From NCBI GenBank assembly GCA_964484185.1, contig CAZAEQ010000001.1:62001-126000 (forward strand): a DNA stretch of 64,000 bases. Reading direction: 5' to 3'. Below the pieces are notes generated by a model, which saw nothing but the letters and a program-made list of their open reading frames with translations, was not told the DNA's origin and searched no databases. The position numbers and the translations under genes are program-made. Of the stretch, positions 9,937-17,931 are shown one piece after another. The stretch's first letter is position 1; every line of letters starts with the position of its first letter. This DNA comes from F1-120-MAGs238 sp964484185. Lineage in GTDB: Bacteria > Planctomycetota > Phycisphaerae > Phycisphaerales > UBA1924.

Positions 9937-10716
9937 ATGCGAATATCGATTACATCGTTCGCATTGCCGAAGAGTGGCAACGAACAGACTGGGAGTGACG
10001 ATGCGATTTCGCCTGAGAACTGTCAACATATTGAGCTCTCCGAAGCAATAGGGTTTCGCCTCGCAATCGCGGACGGAGCGAGTGGCTCAATCTGTGCGGG
10101 AATTTGGGCCAAGCAATTGGTCTCGGCGTTCCGTGCCGATCGCCTTTCGGAAGATGAACAGACTTGGCCATTCAACGAACTCGCTACGGAATGGAATGAT
10201 GCATCCCGTCACATGTTGAGTAATCTATATGGGGAGGCTCTGCCTTGGTTTATAGAGGAAAAACTTCAACAGCCTGCTCAAGCTGCGCTATTGGGCTTTC
10301 GAGCCTCAATTGATGATCCAGATCTCGGATCGGTGAAATGGAACGCAGTAGCAATTGGCGATGCTTGCCTATTCCAACTCGACCAGCATGGGGAGCTAAT
10401 ACAAAGTTGGCCAATTTCGAACTCTGAGCAGTTTGGGAACGATCCAGCACTTGTTCCGGCAAGTGCGGACGGAGGCACTAGAATCCAGGGCTTTGTGCAT
10501 CATAACAGTGGACGCGCGGAGTCTGGTGATGTGTTTCTCATAATGACTGACGCTTTGGCGGCATGTGCGCTAACAGACCATCGCGAATTAGCAAATCTGA
10601 ATGCGATTCTAAATGGGGGGACCAGCGACTCATTCGTTGATTGGGTGGCAAACAAGCGACTATTGCATCACCTAAAAAATGATGATGTAACCGTTGCCCG
10701 ACTTCTATTCGAGTAA
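9937..10716 (+). CDS. PP2C-family Ser/Thr phosphatase, PphC/YegK-like
   Basis: 259 residues. PP2C core motifs: paired acidic residues at 21-22, 'LAIADGASGS' (Asp46-Gly47, metal site), 'VAIGDACLF' (141-142), 'FLIMTDALA' (Asp205) and the terminal 'NDDVTVARL' (249-250). It lacks the canonical 'R.xNED' opening of classic PP2C, as is usual for the PphC branch. Predicted role: metal-dependent removal of phosphate placed by the downstream kinase. It starts 7 bp after the vWA gene and ends 6 bp before the kinase gene, so the three are almost certainly one transcript. Confidence 0.85.
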   Translation: MRISITSFALPKSGNEQTGSDDAISPENCQHIELSEAIGFRLAIADGASGSICAGIWAKQLVSAFRADRLSEDEQTWPFNELATEWNDASRHMLSNLYGEALPWFIEEKLQQPAQAALLGFRASIDDPDLGSVKWNAVAIGDACLFQLDQHGELIQSWPISNSEQFGNDPALVPASADGGTRIQGFVHHNSGRAESGDVFLIMTDALAACALTDHRELANLNAILNGGTSDSFVDWVANKRLLHHLKNDDVTVARLLFE

Positions 10717-10722
10717 CACGCC

Positions 10723-13380
10723 ATGGCATGGCCTTCAGACGCTGACTACCAAGATGCAGTCCAAAGCCCCAGCTTGGCGTTCGCCGACTCCTCCTTAAAG
10801 GCAGCCTCTGTCGAATTGGGGCCACTCAACCTCCCGAAAGCACGCGGCGGAAACTTTGCAATCGTGTTTAAAGTTAGAGAGGGAACGCAAGATTGGGCGA
10901 TAAAGTGTTTCAAGCATGAACTTGCAGATAGGCGAGATCGCTACGCGGCTATTGACGCCCATCTAGTCAAGTCAAATTTGCCATGCATGAGTCGGTTCAT
11001 GTTTTTGCAAAAAGGAATTCTTGTTCGCGGTACATGGTTTCCGATTCTGAAAATGGAATGGGTTAGAGGGGAACTCCTTCGTTCTTGGATTGAACGTAAC
11101 TTGTCTAATCCAAGTGAATTGCAAAAACTGGCATCGCAATGGATTAGAGTAATTCGCTCTTTACAAACCGCTCGCATTGGTCACGGCGACCTTCAGCACG
11201 GCAATATTGTGGTTTGGAACGGTGAGATTCGTCTACTCGACTACGACTCAATGTTTGTCCCTAGTTTGAGCGGCAGGGAATGTCCCGAATTAGGACACGA
11301 GAACTTCCAGCATCCGCAACGAAAAGGGCGGCATTTCGGTTCCTATATCGATCTATTTGCCGCGTGGGTCATACATGAGTCGTTGATTGCATTGAGCATA
11401 CAACCCTCGCTCTGGTCGAAATATGCTGACATGAGAGAATCGTTGCTGTTTTGTCGAGCCGATTTTCTTGCCCCTCAAACATCGCCTGTGCTTACGGAAC
11501 TCGCCAATTCCAAGAATCCTCGCCTGAAGGCATCCGCGTCATTGATTAGGGCGTTCTTACTCAAGGCTCCTGATGCGATACCAGAACTGAATGAGCAGGG
11601 AAGCAACAACGATACTGAGGTGGTGCTATGCCACCGGTGTGGCCAACGCTTGCGCGTTCCACAGACCCCAAGCGCCTTGATTTTGACATGTCCCCGGTGT
11701 CGCTCTATGCAACCGTACGACCCCTCACCTACTTACTCGGACTACGAGGTTATTGGAGACTGGTGGAAAGAACAGAAGCCCAATGTCTCTACAAATGAAG
11801 AATCGTTCACGCAGTTCACGATCGCAAAGCTCCCCGACATAGATCCAACGTTGTTCTGGCCAATAACTGCCGCGGATGTGGATTGGTTGCACCAGATTAG
11901 CCCAACGGAACCAAGCAACGTAGGAAAGCGAAATAGGTCGGACTGGGAAGTAGACACCTCCGTTTGCCTGTGCAGCGGACTCGTCATTCCGATTTTGATC
12001 TTGATGGGAGTAATGAGTTCGCAGTTTGCATTGGCCATGATCTGGTATTCCGCTTCGATTGCGACTTTGGCCCTTGCTGTAGGATATCTGAGGATTCGAT
12101 ACAAGCGACACCCAGTGCTGCGGGCATTCGTGGATCTCAACCTGATCTTAAGTTCTGTCACTGCGAAACAGCGAGAACTTGAATTGCTGCGCATTAAAGT
12201 GTCCACCAACAACATCTCGATTCGAAAGGACTTTTCAGATGAGATTGAGGCAATCCAGAAGAGACACAAGTTTGCGCAAGCTGACCTTAGAACCAGTTCG
12301 GCGCGGCACGACGAGTCGAGAACACAGGCTATTGGTCAGAAAAAGGAGAGTCTGGCTGAACTCAAGCGAGAATGGCAAAAAGAACTGCGTGATCTCGAGT
12401 CAATTACAAATAGAGAGAGAGAACTAAAACAAAAGGTCTCAGAATTCTCGACCGAGCGGAGTAGTCAAGTCCAAGCAATGGAACGCGTTCGCGACGCAGA
12501 ACTGGTGGCGCTAAGGGCTCAACTACTTCCAAAAATTCAGACAGTGGAATATCAGCTGAGAACATTGAGCAGCAGTGAATCGGACGAACTGCGGAAGCAA
12601 TTGCACAATGTTCAAACGATGCATTTGGAGACCAATCTTCGCCGCTACGCACTCCGTGATGCCAGTATCGAGGGAATTGGGCCGCAACGAAAAGAAGCAC
12701 TCTACGGAAGAAACCTTTATACCGCGGCGGACATTTGCGTATCAGCATTGAAGGGCCTCGCCGGATTCGGAAAAGCACGAAAAAAAGTTATACTTGACTG
12801 GGCAAAGTCTATCGACACTGAGTGCCGGCGTTCCATGCCGACAGGACTGCCGTTGACTGAATTACAAAGAATCAGAGGCGGATTTAGCGTTCGTCGTTCG
12901 GCACTTGAAACAGACATTCAGGAACTACGCAAACAGCTTACTGAGCGTGAACGATTGATCACAGATAAGTTGTCTAATGAACTTTCGAACCTTGCCATCT
13001 CTCAGCGGCACAGAGAACAGACGATAGAGCGTGAACTTGAATTGATCCAACAGGAAAAAGCGAGTAGAGAGGCCTCAATAAACAAGCGAAACCAGAGTCT
13101 TGCCGACATACTTGTAAAGGAAATTCTTGCGCTGGAGTCGGCTGAAGGTATTGTTTCGGAGCGACTCAAATCTCAACTGGCGGTGTGTCGAAAAGAGTTT
13201 GAGAAAGAGATTGACCTGGCAGCGATTTGCTATGGAGATCAGATCGATCACCTTTCCAGTCAACTTCGCGACATCCGAGAATCTGAGCGCAAACTCCTGT
13301 GGAAGAAATCCCGAGTCGATTCAGATCTGAAACGCCTGCGCATTCCGACATTCTTCGCTTTCCTGTTTTACGGACAATAA
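10723..13380 (+). CDS. YegI-like kinase with zinc ribbon, TM hairpin, coiled coils and helix-hairpin-helix
   Basis: 885 residues. Residues ~30-285 are a divergent protein kinase: glycine-rich 'ARGGNFAIVFKV' (40-51), Lys61 in 'WAIKCF', catalytic 'HGDLQHGN' (154-161, in place of HRDLKPxN) and 'LDYDS' (in place of DFG). Then a four-Cys zinc ribbon (Cys303, Cys306, Cys323, Cys326), two hydrophobic segments (417-433 and 437-456) likely to cross the membrane, a long coiled coil (~475-640), a helix-hairpin-helix pair (IEGIGPQRKEAL and LAGFGKARKKVI, 649-690) and a second coiled coil (~715-870). HhH motifs usually bind DNA. Third gene of the vWA-PP2C-kinase cassette. Activity is likely but the altered HRD and DFG motifs leave some doubt. 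Confidence 0.85.
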   Translation: MAWPSDADYQDAVQSPSLAFADSSLKAASVELGPLNLPKARGGNFAIVFKVREGTQDWAIKCFKHELADRRDRYAAIDAHLVKSNLPCMSRFMFLQKGILVRGTWFPILKMEWVRGELLRSWIERNLSNPSELQKLASQWIRVIRSLQTARIGHGDLQHGNIVVWNGEIRLLDYDSMFVPSLSGRECPELGHENFQHPQRKGRHFGSYIDLFAAWVIHESLIALSIQPSLWSKYADMRESLLFCRADFLAPQTSPVLTELANSKNPRLKASASLIRAFLLKAPDAIPELNEQGSNNDTEVVLCHRCGQRLRVPQTPSALILTCPRCRSMQPYDPSPTYSDYEVIGDWWKEQKPNVSTNEESFTQFTIAKLPDIDPTLFWPITAADVDWLHQISPTEPSNVGKRNRSDWEVDTSVCLCSGLVIPILILMGVMSSQFALAMIWYSASIATLALAVGYLRIRYKRHPVLRAFVDLNLILSSVTAKQRELELLRIKVSTNNISIRKDFSDEIEAIQKRHKFAQADLRTSSARHDESRTQAIGQKKESLAELKREWQKELRDLESITNRERELKQKVSEFSTERSSQVQAMERVRDAELVALRAQLLPKIQTVEYQLRTLSSSESDELRKQLHNVQTMHLETNLRRYALRDASIEGIGPQRKEALYGRNLYTAADICVSALKGLAGFGKARKKVILDWAKSIDTECRRSMPTGLPLTELQRIRGGFSVRRSALETDIQELRKQLTERERLITDKLSNELSNLAISQRHREQTIERELELIQQEKASREASINKRNQSLADILVKEILALESAEGIVSERLKSQLAVCRKEFEKEIDLAAICYGDQIDHLSSQLRDIRESERKLLWKKSRVDSDLKRLRIPTFFAFLFYGQ

Positions 13381-13630
13381 GCCGCAACAGTGTCCTCGGT
13401 GCGGTCGCAATTGAACACCGACCTGTGTGCCATCATGCATGGTGCGAGGTCTTCCTGCTCGCCAGATTGTCCACTCACTGCGTGGACAATTTGCGTCAAA
13501 AGAATGGAGGTGCCGGAGGAAATTCCTTTCCTCTGGCATTGCGTTTCCCTTCGCTGTCAATTTTGCACGCATGCGTACAATTTCTGCACATCCACACCAA
13601 CTCACTCCCATCTCTCAAACGTTCACACCC

Positions 13631-13906
13631 TTAGCCACCCATAAACTCCCGATACTTTTTCGCCGCCTTCTTAAGCGCAGCATTCGGTCGCCCAAGCTTG
13701 CTCAACATCGCCATCAACGCCTCACTATCTCGCGCAGTCAATTCGCGCGCCCGCACCCGGCTCACCGTCTTGTCCGCGGCGAACTCCAGCACGTCATTGA
13801 CAAAACTTGTGACAGTCATCCCACGCATCGCCGCCGCCTGCTCAATCTTCGCTTTCAAAGATGCGGGCTGACGAATCGTGATTTTGCTATGTTTGATCGC
13901 AGCCAT
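13631..13906 (-). CDS. DUF1778-type antitoxin (TacA-like), orphan
   Basis: 91 residues from ATG 13906, with AGAGG just upstream. The N-terminus 'AIKHSKITIRQPASLKAKIEQAAAMRGMTVTSFVNDVLEFAA' is a ribbon-helix-helix fold of the DUF1778/TacA type, which represses its own promoter and neutralises a GNAT-type acetyltransferase toxin. The C-terminal tail 'LSKLGRPNAALKKAAKKYREFMGG' would be the toxin-wrapping part. No GNAT toxin gene is visible on either side (13381-13630 and 13928-14700 hold no credible ORF), so it appears orphaned or regulates something else. Confidence 0.7.
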   Translation of the reverse strand: MAAIKHSKITIRQPASLKAKIEQAAAMRGMTVTSFVNDVLEFAADKTVSRVRARELTARDSEALMAMLSKLGRPNAALKKAAKKYREFMGG

Positions 13907-14427
13907 TAGGTACCTCTGAGTAACCATACCGCCCGGTGTCGTAGTCGTTCAATACTCCCCGACCCCTCCAAGCAGAACCACCTTGCGGGACCGCTTTCGC
14001 TCATCCGGTTGTTCCAATCCAGCCAGCGACGCGCGAAGTGGCAGGGTCGATTTTCCGCACCCCAAAAACTCTATTTTTGACTCAAAAACGCCACTTCTAA
14101 AATAAAACCTCAAAATTACCGTACAGCCCTTGACACGGTCTCCCTAACCATTTAGACTTCCATACACAACAAGGACCAATCACATGAATCCAAACCAAAC
14201 CCGTATCTCACCAGCCTTCTCATTCTCGCCATCGGCCACAAATTCGCGGCCAACCCCCAATCAGCGGCACGCCTCCTTTCACCACCCAGTTCGAAGAGTG
14301 CCACGTTCGGTGGCCCTCTTCAATTTCCGTGGTCCCCTTCGACTCCTTTCCGCGCTGAAGTCTCAAATCTCAAATTCTCCGATTCTGTCGGGCCACCTTC
14401 ATTTCCACCTCAATAACCCCAGGTTGC

Positions 14428-14447
14428 CAGGTTGCCATGGCAACCTG
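14428..14447. repeat. Perfect 20-bp palindrome
   Basis: CAGGTTGCCATGGCAACCTG is its own reverse complement and is preceded by one more AGGTTGCC copy at 14421-14428. It could be a dimeric regulator site or a repeat-element tip; no assignment is possible. Confidence 0.6.
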
Positions 14448-14539
14448 ACTCAAATCGATGGCACCCTGACCGCTTTCCCCTCCTTGTCTACTGCTCAACT
14501 GATCTCCTCCTCTACTTTTCTCGCCGCAGGCCCCAACCT

Positions 14540-14632
14540 CGTTTTTGACCCAAAAACAAAAGGCGCTCAGATGCTCACCAAAAAAGTGAGCATCTTTGAA
14601 AAAAGTGAGCGCCTTTCGATTCTGACTCAAAA
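14540..14632 (-). terminator. Nested inverted repeat, probable terminator of the 14703-15431 gene
   Basis: Three nested arms: GATGCTCAC (14570-14578) with GTGAGCATC (14586-14594); AAAGGCGCTCA (14559-14569) with TGAGCGCCTTT (14606-14616); and an outer CGTTTTTGA/TCAAAAACG pair. Read on the minus strand the structure runs into TTTTGTTTTT, as a terminator would. The asymmetric spacer duplicates GCTCACTTTTTT, which is unusual for a plain terminator. Confidence 0.6.
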
Positions 14633-14702
14633 ACGAAGCTGTGCGGCTGCCAACCGTGCCAGTCCTTCAGTGCGCGATATGTTGAAGTTCGGCGAAGTGA
14701 TT

Positions 14703-15431
14703 TCAGCGCCGCCGGCGCAACGCGGCGACGGCACCCATACCAATCACCGAAACCATCCCCGGCGCCGGCACCCCCCAGATTCGCACATTGTCCACGCCCG
14801 CGAGCGTGACGTCTCCCTGCTGATTTGTGTTATTGCCAACTGAAAGGCGGAATGCGCGGATAGCAGTTGCGTTCAATGCCGCCCCGGTGATGATTTGAGT
14901 GCCGTTGACGAAGACATCGTACCGCTGGGTGTTCAGGTCGTAGGTTGCGAAGACGTGTTGGAGTTCGCCGACGTTCCAGGTTGCGGTGCTGCCGGAAATG
15001 GTTCCGTCCCAGCGCCACCAGACGGAGCGGACGGTGGGGACATCGGCGAAGAGTGTGAAGCCGCCGCCGGCGACTCTGCCGCCGTTCATGATGACCAGGT
15101 CGAATTCCATTTCGTAGCGGGCGTATGAAGTTGGGAAGCCGTCGGCCTCCGTGACATCAAAGCGGCAGTTTTCGGCGGTGATGGTCGCGAGTGGTTGAAG
15201 TTCTACAGGTTGATTGGTGAGCGGGCCGAGCGAAGAAACGACTCGGGGAAGTGAGGTGAAGCCATTGGTGACAGCCGAGGGTCCGCGGCGGGGTGCAGCG
15301 CCGAGGCTGACAGTGGGGGCAGAGCCGACGGTGTGAAGCGGGCTGCCGAAGTCGACATCGTACAGGAGGACCTGCGCGGATGCGGCGGAAGAGAGAAGGG
15401 CGGCAGCGCCGATGGCGATTGCGGACGACAT
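14703..15431 (-). CDS. Secreted LamG-like protein with PEP-CTERM-like sorting tail
   Basis: 242 residues from ATG 15431, with GGGGA upstream. Signal peptide MSSAIAIGAAALLSSAASA, then a beta-rich domain with 'YARYEMEFDLVIMNG', 'VGELQHVFATYDLNTQRYDVFVNGTQI' and 'GVDNVRIWG', a concanavalin/LamG-like arrangement that often binds carbohydrate. The C-terminus 'VPAPGMVSVIGMGAVAALRRRR' is a P-x-P-G motif, one hydrophobic helix and an Arg cluster, the layout of PEP-CTERM-type signals processed by an exosortase. Likely a cell-surface or exported protein. Single gene with its own probable terminator. Confidence 0.8.
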   Translation of the reverse strand: MSSAIAIGAAALLSSAASAQVLLYDVDFGSPLHTVGSAPTVSLGAAPRRGPSAVTNGFTSLPRVVSSLGPLTNQPVELQPLATITAENCRFDVTEADGFPTSYARYEMEFDLVIMNGGRVAGGGFTLFADVPTVRSVWWRWDGTISGSTATWNVGELQHVFATYDLNTQRYDVFVNGTQIITGAALNATAIRAFRLSVGNNTNQQGDVTLAGVDNVRIWGVPAPGMVSVIGMGAVAALRRRR

Positions 15432-15645
15432 GTTGAGGATCCCCACGAAGACTGGATGAACCGGCGCGTAGCCGACCATAACAAGTGTGCCACGTGTTTT
15501 GGGGCGTGCCAGTAATATTTGTATTCGGTAGCGAATGTATAGCTTGGAAGGATTGGCGAACTATGCGGATGCGCATGGCCAATGGGTGCTTGCTTCCTCA
15601 GCTTGAGGGATTGCCGTCCAGCCTGAATGCAATGGCAGAATTTAG

Positions 15646-17277
15646 TCAGCGTTTCAATGCTGATTGCGCGGTCACAATCGGTACGTAGCCGAGTTCCAGT
15701 CCCTTTGGCGGCGTCACCAGAAGCGCCGGGTCAAGTGCCGCAAGTGTCCCGCGAGTTGGGGGCGCCATGTAGTCGCGGTCGATGGGCCATGAGGCGTGGA
15801 TCTTTTCTACCAGCGATTGCAGCTTCGCTTTCTTTTCCTTACTCCATGAGTATTGCTGGAACGAGGGCTGATCGACGAAGCGATACCATGAGCATGTTAC
15901 TTCTGAGCCATCAACGAGAATGATCTTGAATGGACCTGACACAGGACCGGGCTTTGCCCATGCGCCGATAGTGGGGGAGGTGTAGGGAGCGCCTGGCGCT
16001 GCGAGTTTGAATTCATGTTCGGCCAGGAGAGTTTCGGCGGGTACATCTGTTGCGGCGATTGCGACAGTATCGTCGCCGGTGTGTTTGAAGTACTGGGGGA
16101 AGATGCCCTTGGTACTTGTGCCGCCATCAGGCCACGCGATGCCCCAGATGTTGCCTTCAAAGGTTTTGCTCTGGAGAGTCTGATCGATGCCATCGATTTT
16201 CTTTTCGGCCTGCGAATAACGAGTCGGAACTGCTGAAAGCGTGGATTTCCAGGATCCCTTTTTGTCGAAACGTCCGGAGCATTCGGGGCCGCCATCTCGC
16301 CACGATTTGAAGGCATCAAAGATGGCAGTTTTTGAGAAGTAGGTGACATCCTGCACCAGAAGTGTTTGTCCGTGTTCATCGACCGGGAATTGCAGCTTGG
16401 GGATTTTTGAGTAACGCACTCCTTTAGCATCGATGCTGTCGAAGCGCGGCACGGTGTTGATTTCCATCGCGCCGCCGCCCATTGTGCCCGGACGTGCATC
16501 GAGGCCGCGGCCGTGGAGAAATGGATAGTTGAAGAGCTTGCCGATTTTGCTCCAGGTTTCGGGGATGTAGAAAGCGATTGGGCCTTTGAAATTTGAGGCA
16601 CTGAGGAAGCAGGTCCAACTCTGGTCGCCGGTGGGCGGGTCATTGTGTGTCGCATCGGTGAAGGGCAGCGCCATCCAGGCGTAGCCGAGGAACTGACCGT
16701 TGGGATTTCCCTGGAACGGCAACGCATCGGGCGGGATGAGAAGGCGGTTGCTGAGCTGGGCGATGCCGAGGCGATTGTCGGGGAGTGCTTCGTTGCTGTA
16801 AAAGAACGACCAGCCAGGCGAGCCGACTTCGTAGTCGTAGCACTGGGGCGTGGCGTTCATGCTGAATTTTGGAGGACCATAGCGGAAATGGTTGCGTGCC
16901 CAGTAACCCAGGCCACCTTCGACCGTCTGAAAGACGCTGTCCCATGTTGGGCCGCGTTCTGGCCACTTTCGGGCAAGCGTGCCTTCGGGCGCGAGCGGTG
17001 TGTCTTTGTTGTCAGAGTTGTTGGGCATGATCCAGGTGCTTGCCAGGCCGATCTGGAGATCGGCGATTGGGCGATCAATGAGGGGCCAGACTGCGGAGTA
17101 GAAGCCCATGCCCGCGCCGTAGTCGGAGCCGGCGGGCGGGCGGCTCGCATTGAAACCGATGTAGCCGTGCAGGCCTTGCGAGTGAGATGTGACTACGCCC
17201 GGCTTTGCTGCATCAGCTTGTGCGGAGCATGTAGTGGAAACGAACGCAAGGACGATGGGTGCAAAGGGTGTGTTCAT
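15646..17277 (-). CDS. Secreted protein of unknown function
   Basis: 543 residues from ATG 17277, which opens a signal peptide (NTPFAPIVLAFVSTTCSAQA); an in-frame ATG at 17301 would bury it. The mature part is rich in aromatic residues and glycine with many short beta-type stretches ('GLHGYIGFNASRPPAGSDYGAGMGFYSAVWPLIDRP', 'TCFLSASNFKGPIAFYIPETWSKIGKLFNYP', 'GSEVTCSWYRFVDQPSFQQYSW'). I do not recognise the family and see no catalytic motif. No sorting tail or membrane anchor at the C-terminus, so probably periplasmic or released. It stands alone, about 50 bp upstream of the DinB-like gene's 3' end on the same strand. Confidence 0.75.
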   Translation of the reverse strand: MNTPFAPIVLAFVSTTCSAQADAAKPGVVTSHSQGLHGYIGFNASRPPAGSDYGAGMGFYSAVWPLIDRPIADLQIGLASTWIMPNNSDNKDTPLAPEGTLARKWPERGPTWDSVFQTVEGGLGYWARNHFRYGPPKFSMNATPQCYDYEVGSPGWSFFYSNEALPDNRLGIAQLSNRLLIPPDALPFQGNPNGQFLGYAWMALPFTDATHNDPPTGDQSWTCFLSASNFKGPIAFYIPETWSKIGKLFNYPFLHGRGLDARPGTMGGGAMEINTVPRFDSIDAKGVRYSKIPKLQFPVDEHGQTLLVQDVTYFSKTAIFDAFKSWRDGGPECSGRFDKKGSWKSTLSAVPTRYSQAEKKIDGIDQTLQSKTFEGNIWGIAWPDGGTSTKGIFPQYFKHTGDDTVAIAATDVPAETLLAEHEFKLAAPGAPYTSPTIGAWAKPGPVSGPFKIILVDGSEVTCSWYRFVDQPSFQQYSWSKEKKAKLQSLVEKIHASWPIDRDYMAPPTRGTLAALDPALLVTPPKGLELGYVPIVTAQSALKR

Positions 17278-17326
17278 GGGTGTCCCGTCGGAACGATGCA
17301 AAACAAGGATGAGGACCAGAGAGTAT

Positions 17327-17851
17327 CTATTTTTCGGAAGGGATAGGCCGCCGTTTATACATGAGTGTATTGAAATCCAAATCCTCAGCTGTGGTGCCGA
17401 GTTGGCGCAGAATGTTCATTGCCTGAGCGCGATGATGGACTTCATGCAGGGCGAGCTGCGTGAAGATGTCGGAGGGTGATGCGATGATGAGTTCGGGTTT
17501 GCCATCATCGTTGGTGATTTGATATTCGAGCTGAGTATCCCAATCCAGGATTGTCGCCAGCGCGATCTTGGTGCGTTTGGCCTGCTCAAGCCACTCTGCT
17601 TCAAGCACCGCAAACGGCGGCGGGGTTTCATCCTGGAACTTCCACTGCGCGTACGGCGGGACATCGTTGCCGAGCATGCGTTCGATGTAGTACCACTCGC
17701 TGATCTGGATGTGAGTGAGTGTGCTCGCAAGTGTGCCGTGTCGACCGATGGGAAACTTTCGCGTGTATTGCTCGGGCGTAAGTTGACGCACCCAGTTGAA
17801 AATGCGCTGCCGTGCGAGCGAGAGGTATTCGTAGGTTTTGAGCGGGTGCAT
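17327..17851 (-). CDS. DinB-superfamily protein
   Basis: 174 residues from ATG 17851, preceded by AGGA; the longer upstream extension overlaps the divergent gene and is not protein-like. DinB/YfiT four-helix-bundle pattern: 'TYEYLSLARQRIFNWVRQLTPEQY' at the start, 'ASTLTHIQISEWYYIERML' with the first metal-ligand His, and 'LALHEVHHRAQAMNILRQLG' with the second and third His. These three His residues bind a divalent metal in the family; many members are thiol-dependent transferases, others have no known role. Cytoplasmic; divergent from the membrane protein gene at 17932. Confidence 0.85.
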   Translation of the reverse strand: MHPLKTYEYLSLARQRIFNWVRQLTPEQYTRKFPIGRHGTLASTLTHIQISEWYYIERMLGNDVPPYAQWKFQDETPPPFAVLEAEWLEQAKRTKIALATILDWDTQLEYQITNDDGKPELIIASPSDIFTQLALHEVHHRAQAMNILRQLGTTAEDLDFNTLMYKRRPIPSEK

Positions 17852-17931
17852 GGGAAATCCTATCAAGGAGGTCGCCAGCGAACGCCTCTTTCGAAAATCG
17901 GTTAGAATATTGAGCCAACAGAAAGACAAAG

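Larger units (their letters stand above)
13928..14702. other. Gene-poor, repeat-containing intergenic region
   Basis: About 775 bp without a credible gene. It contains an A/T-rich symmetric tract near 14075-14091 (TTTTTGACTCAAAAACG), an ATG at 14184 with AAGGA upstream that leads into 219 codons of unnatural Ser/Pro/His-rich sequence, a 20-bp perfect palindrome at 14428-14447, and a nested inverted repeat at 14540-14632. The 14184 frame lacks protein-like composition, but the -1 frame just after it reads 'YLTSLLILAIGHKFAANPQSAARL', so a frameshifted remnant of a secreted protein is possible. Confidence 0.5.

Noticed and set aside
14184..14843. A 219-codon plus-strand frame with an upstream AAGGA
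   Set aside because: Composition is Ser/Pro/His/Asn-rich without any domain or periodicity, it runs through the palindrome and nested repeat, and it overlaps the real minus-strand gene at 14703.
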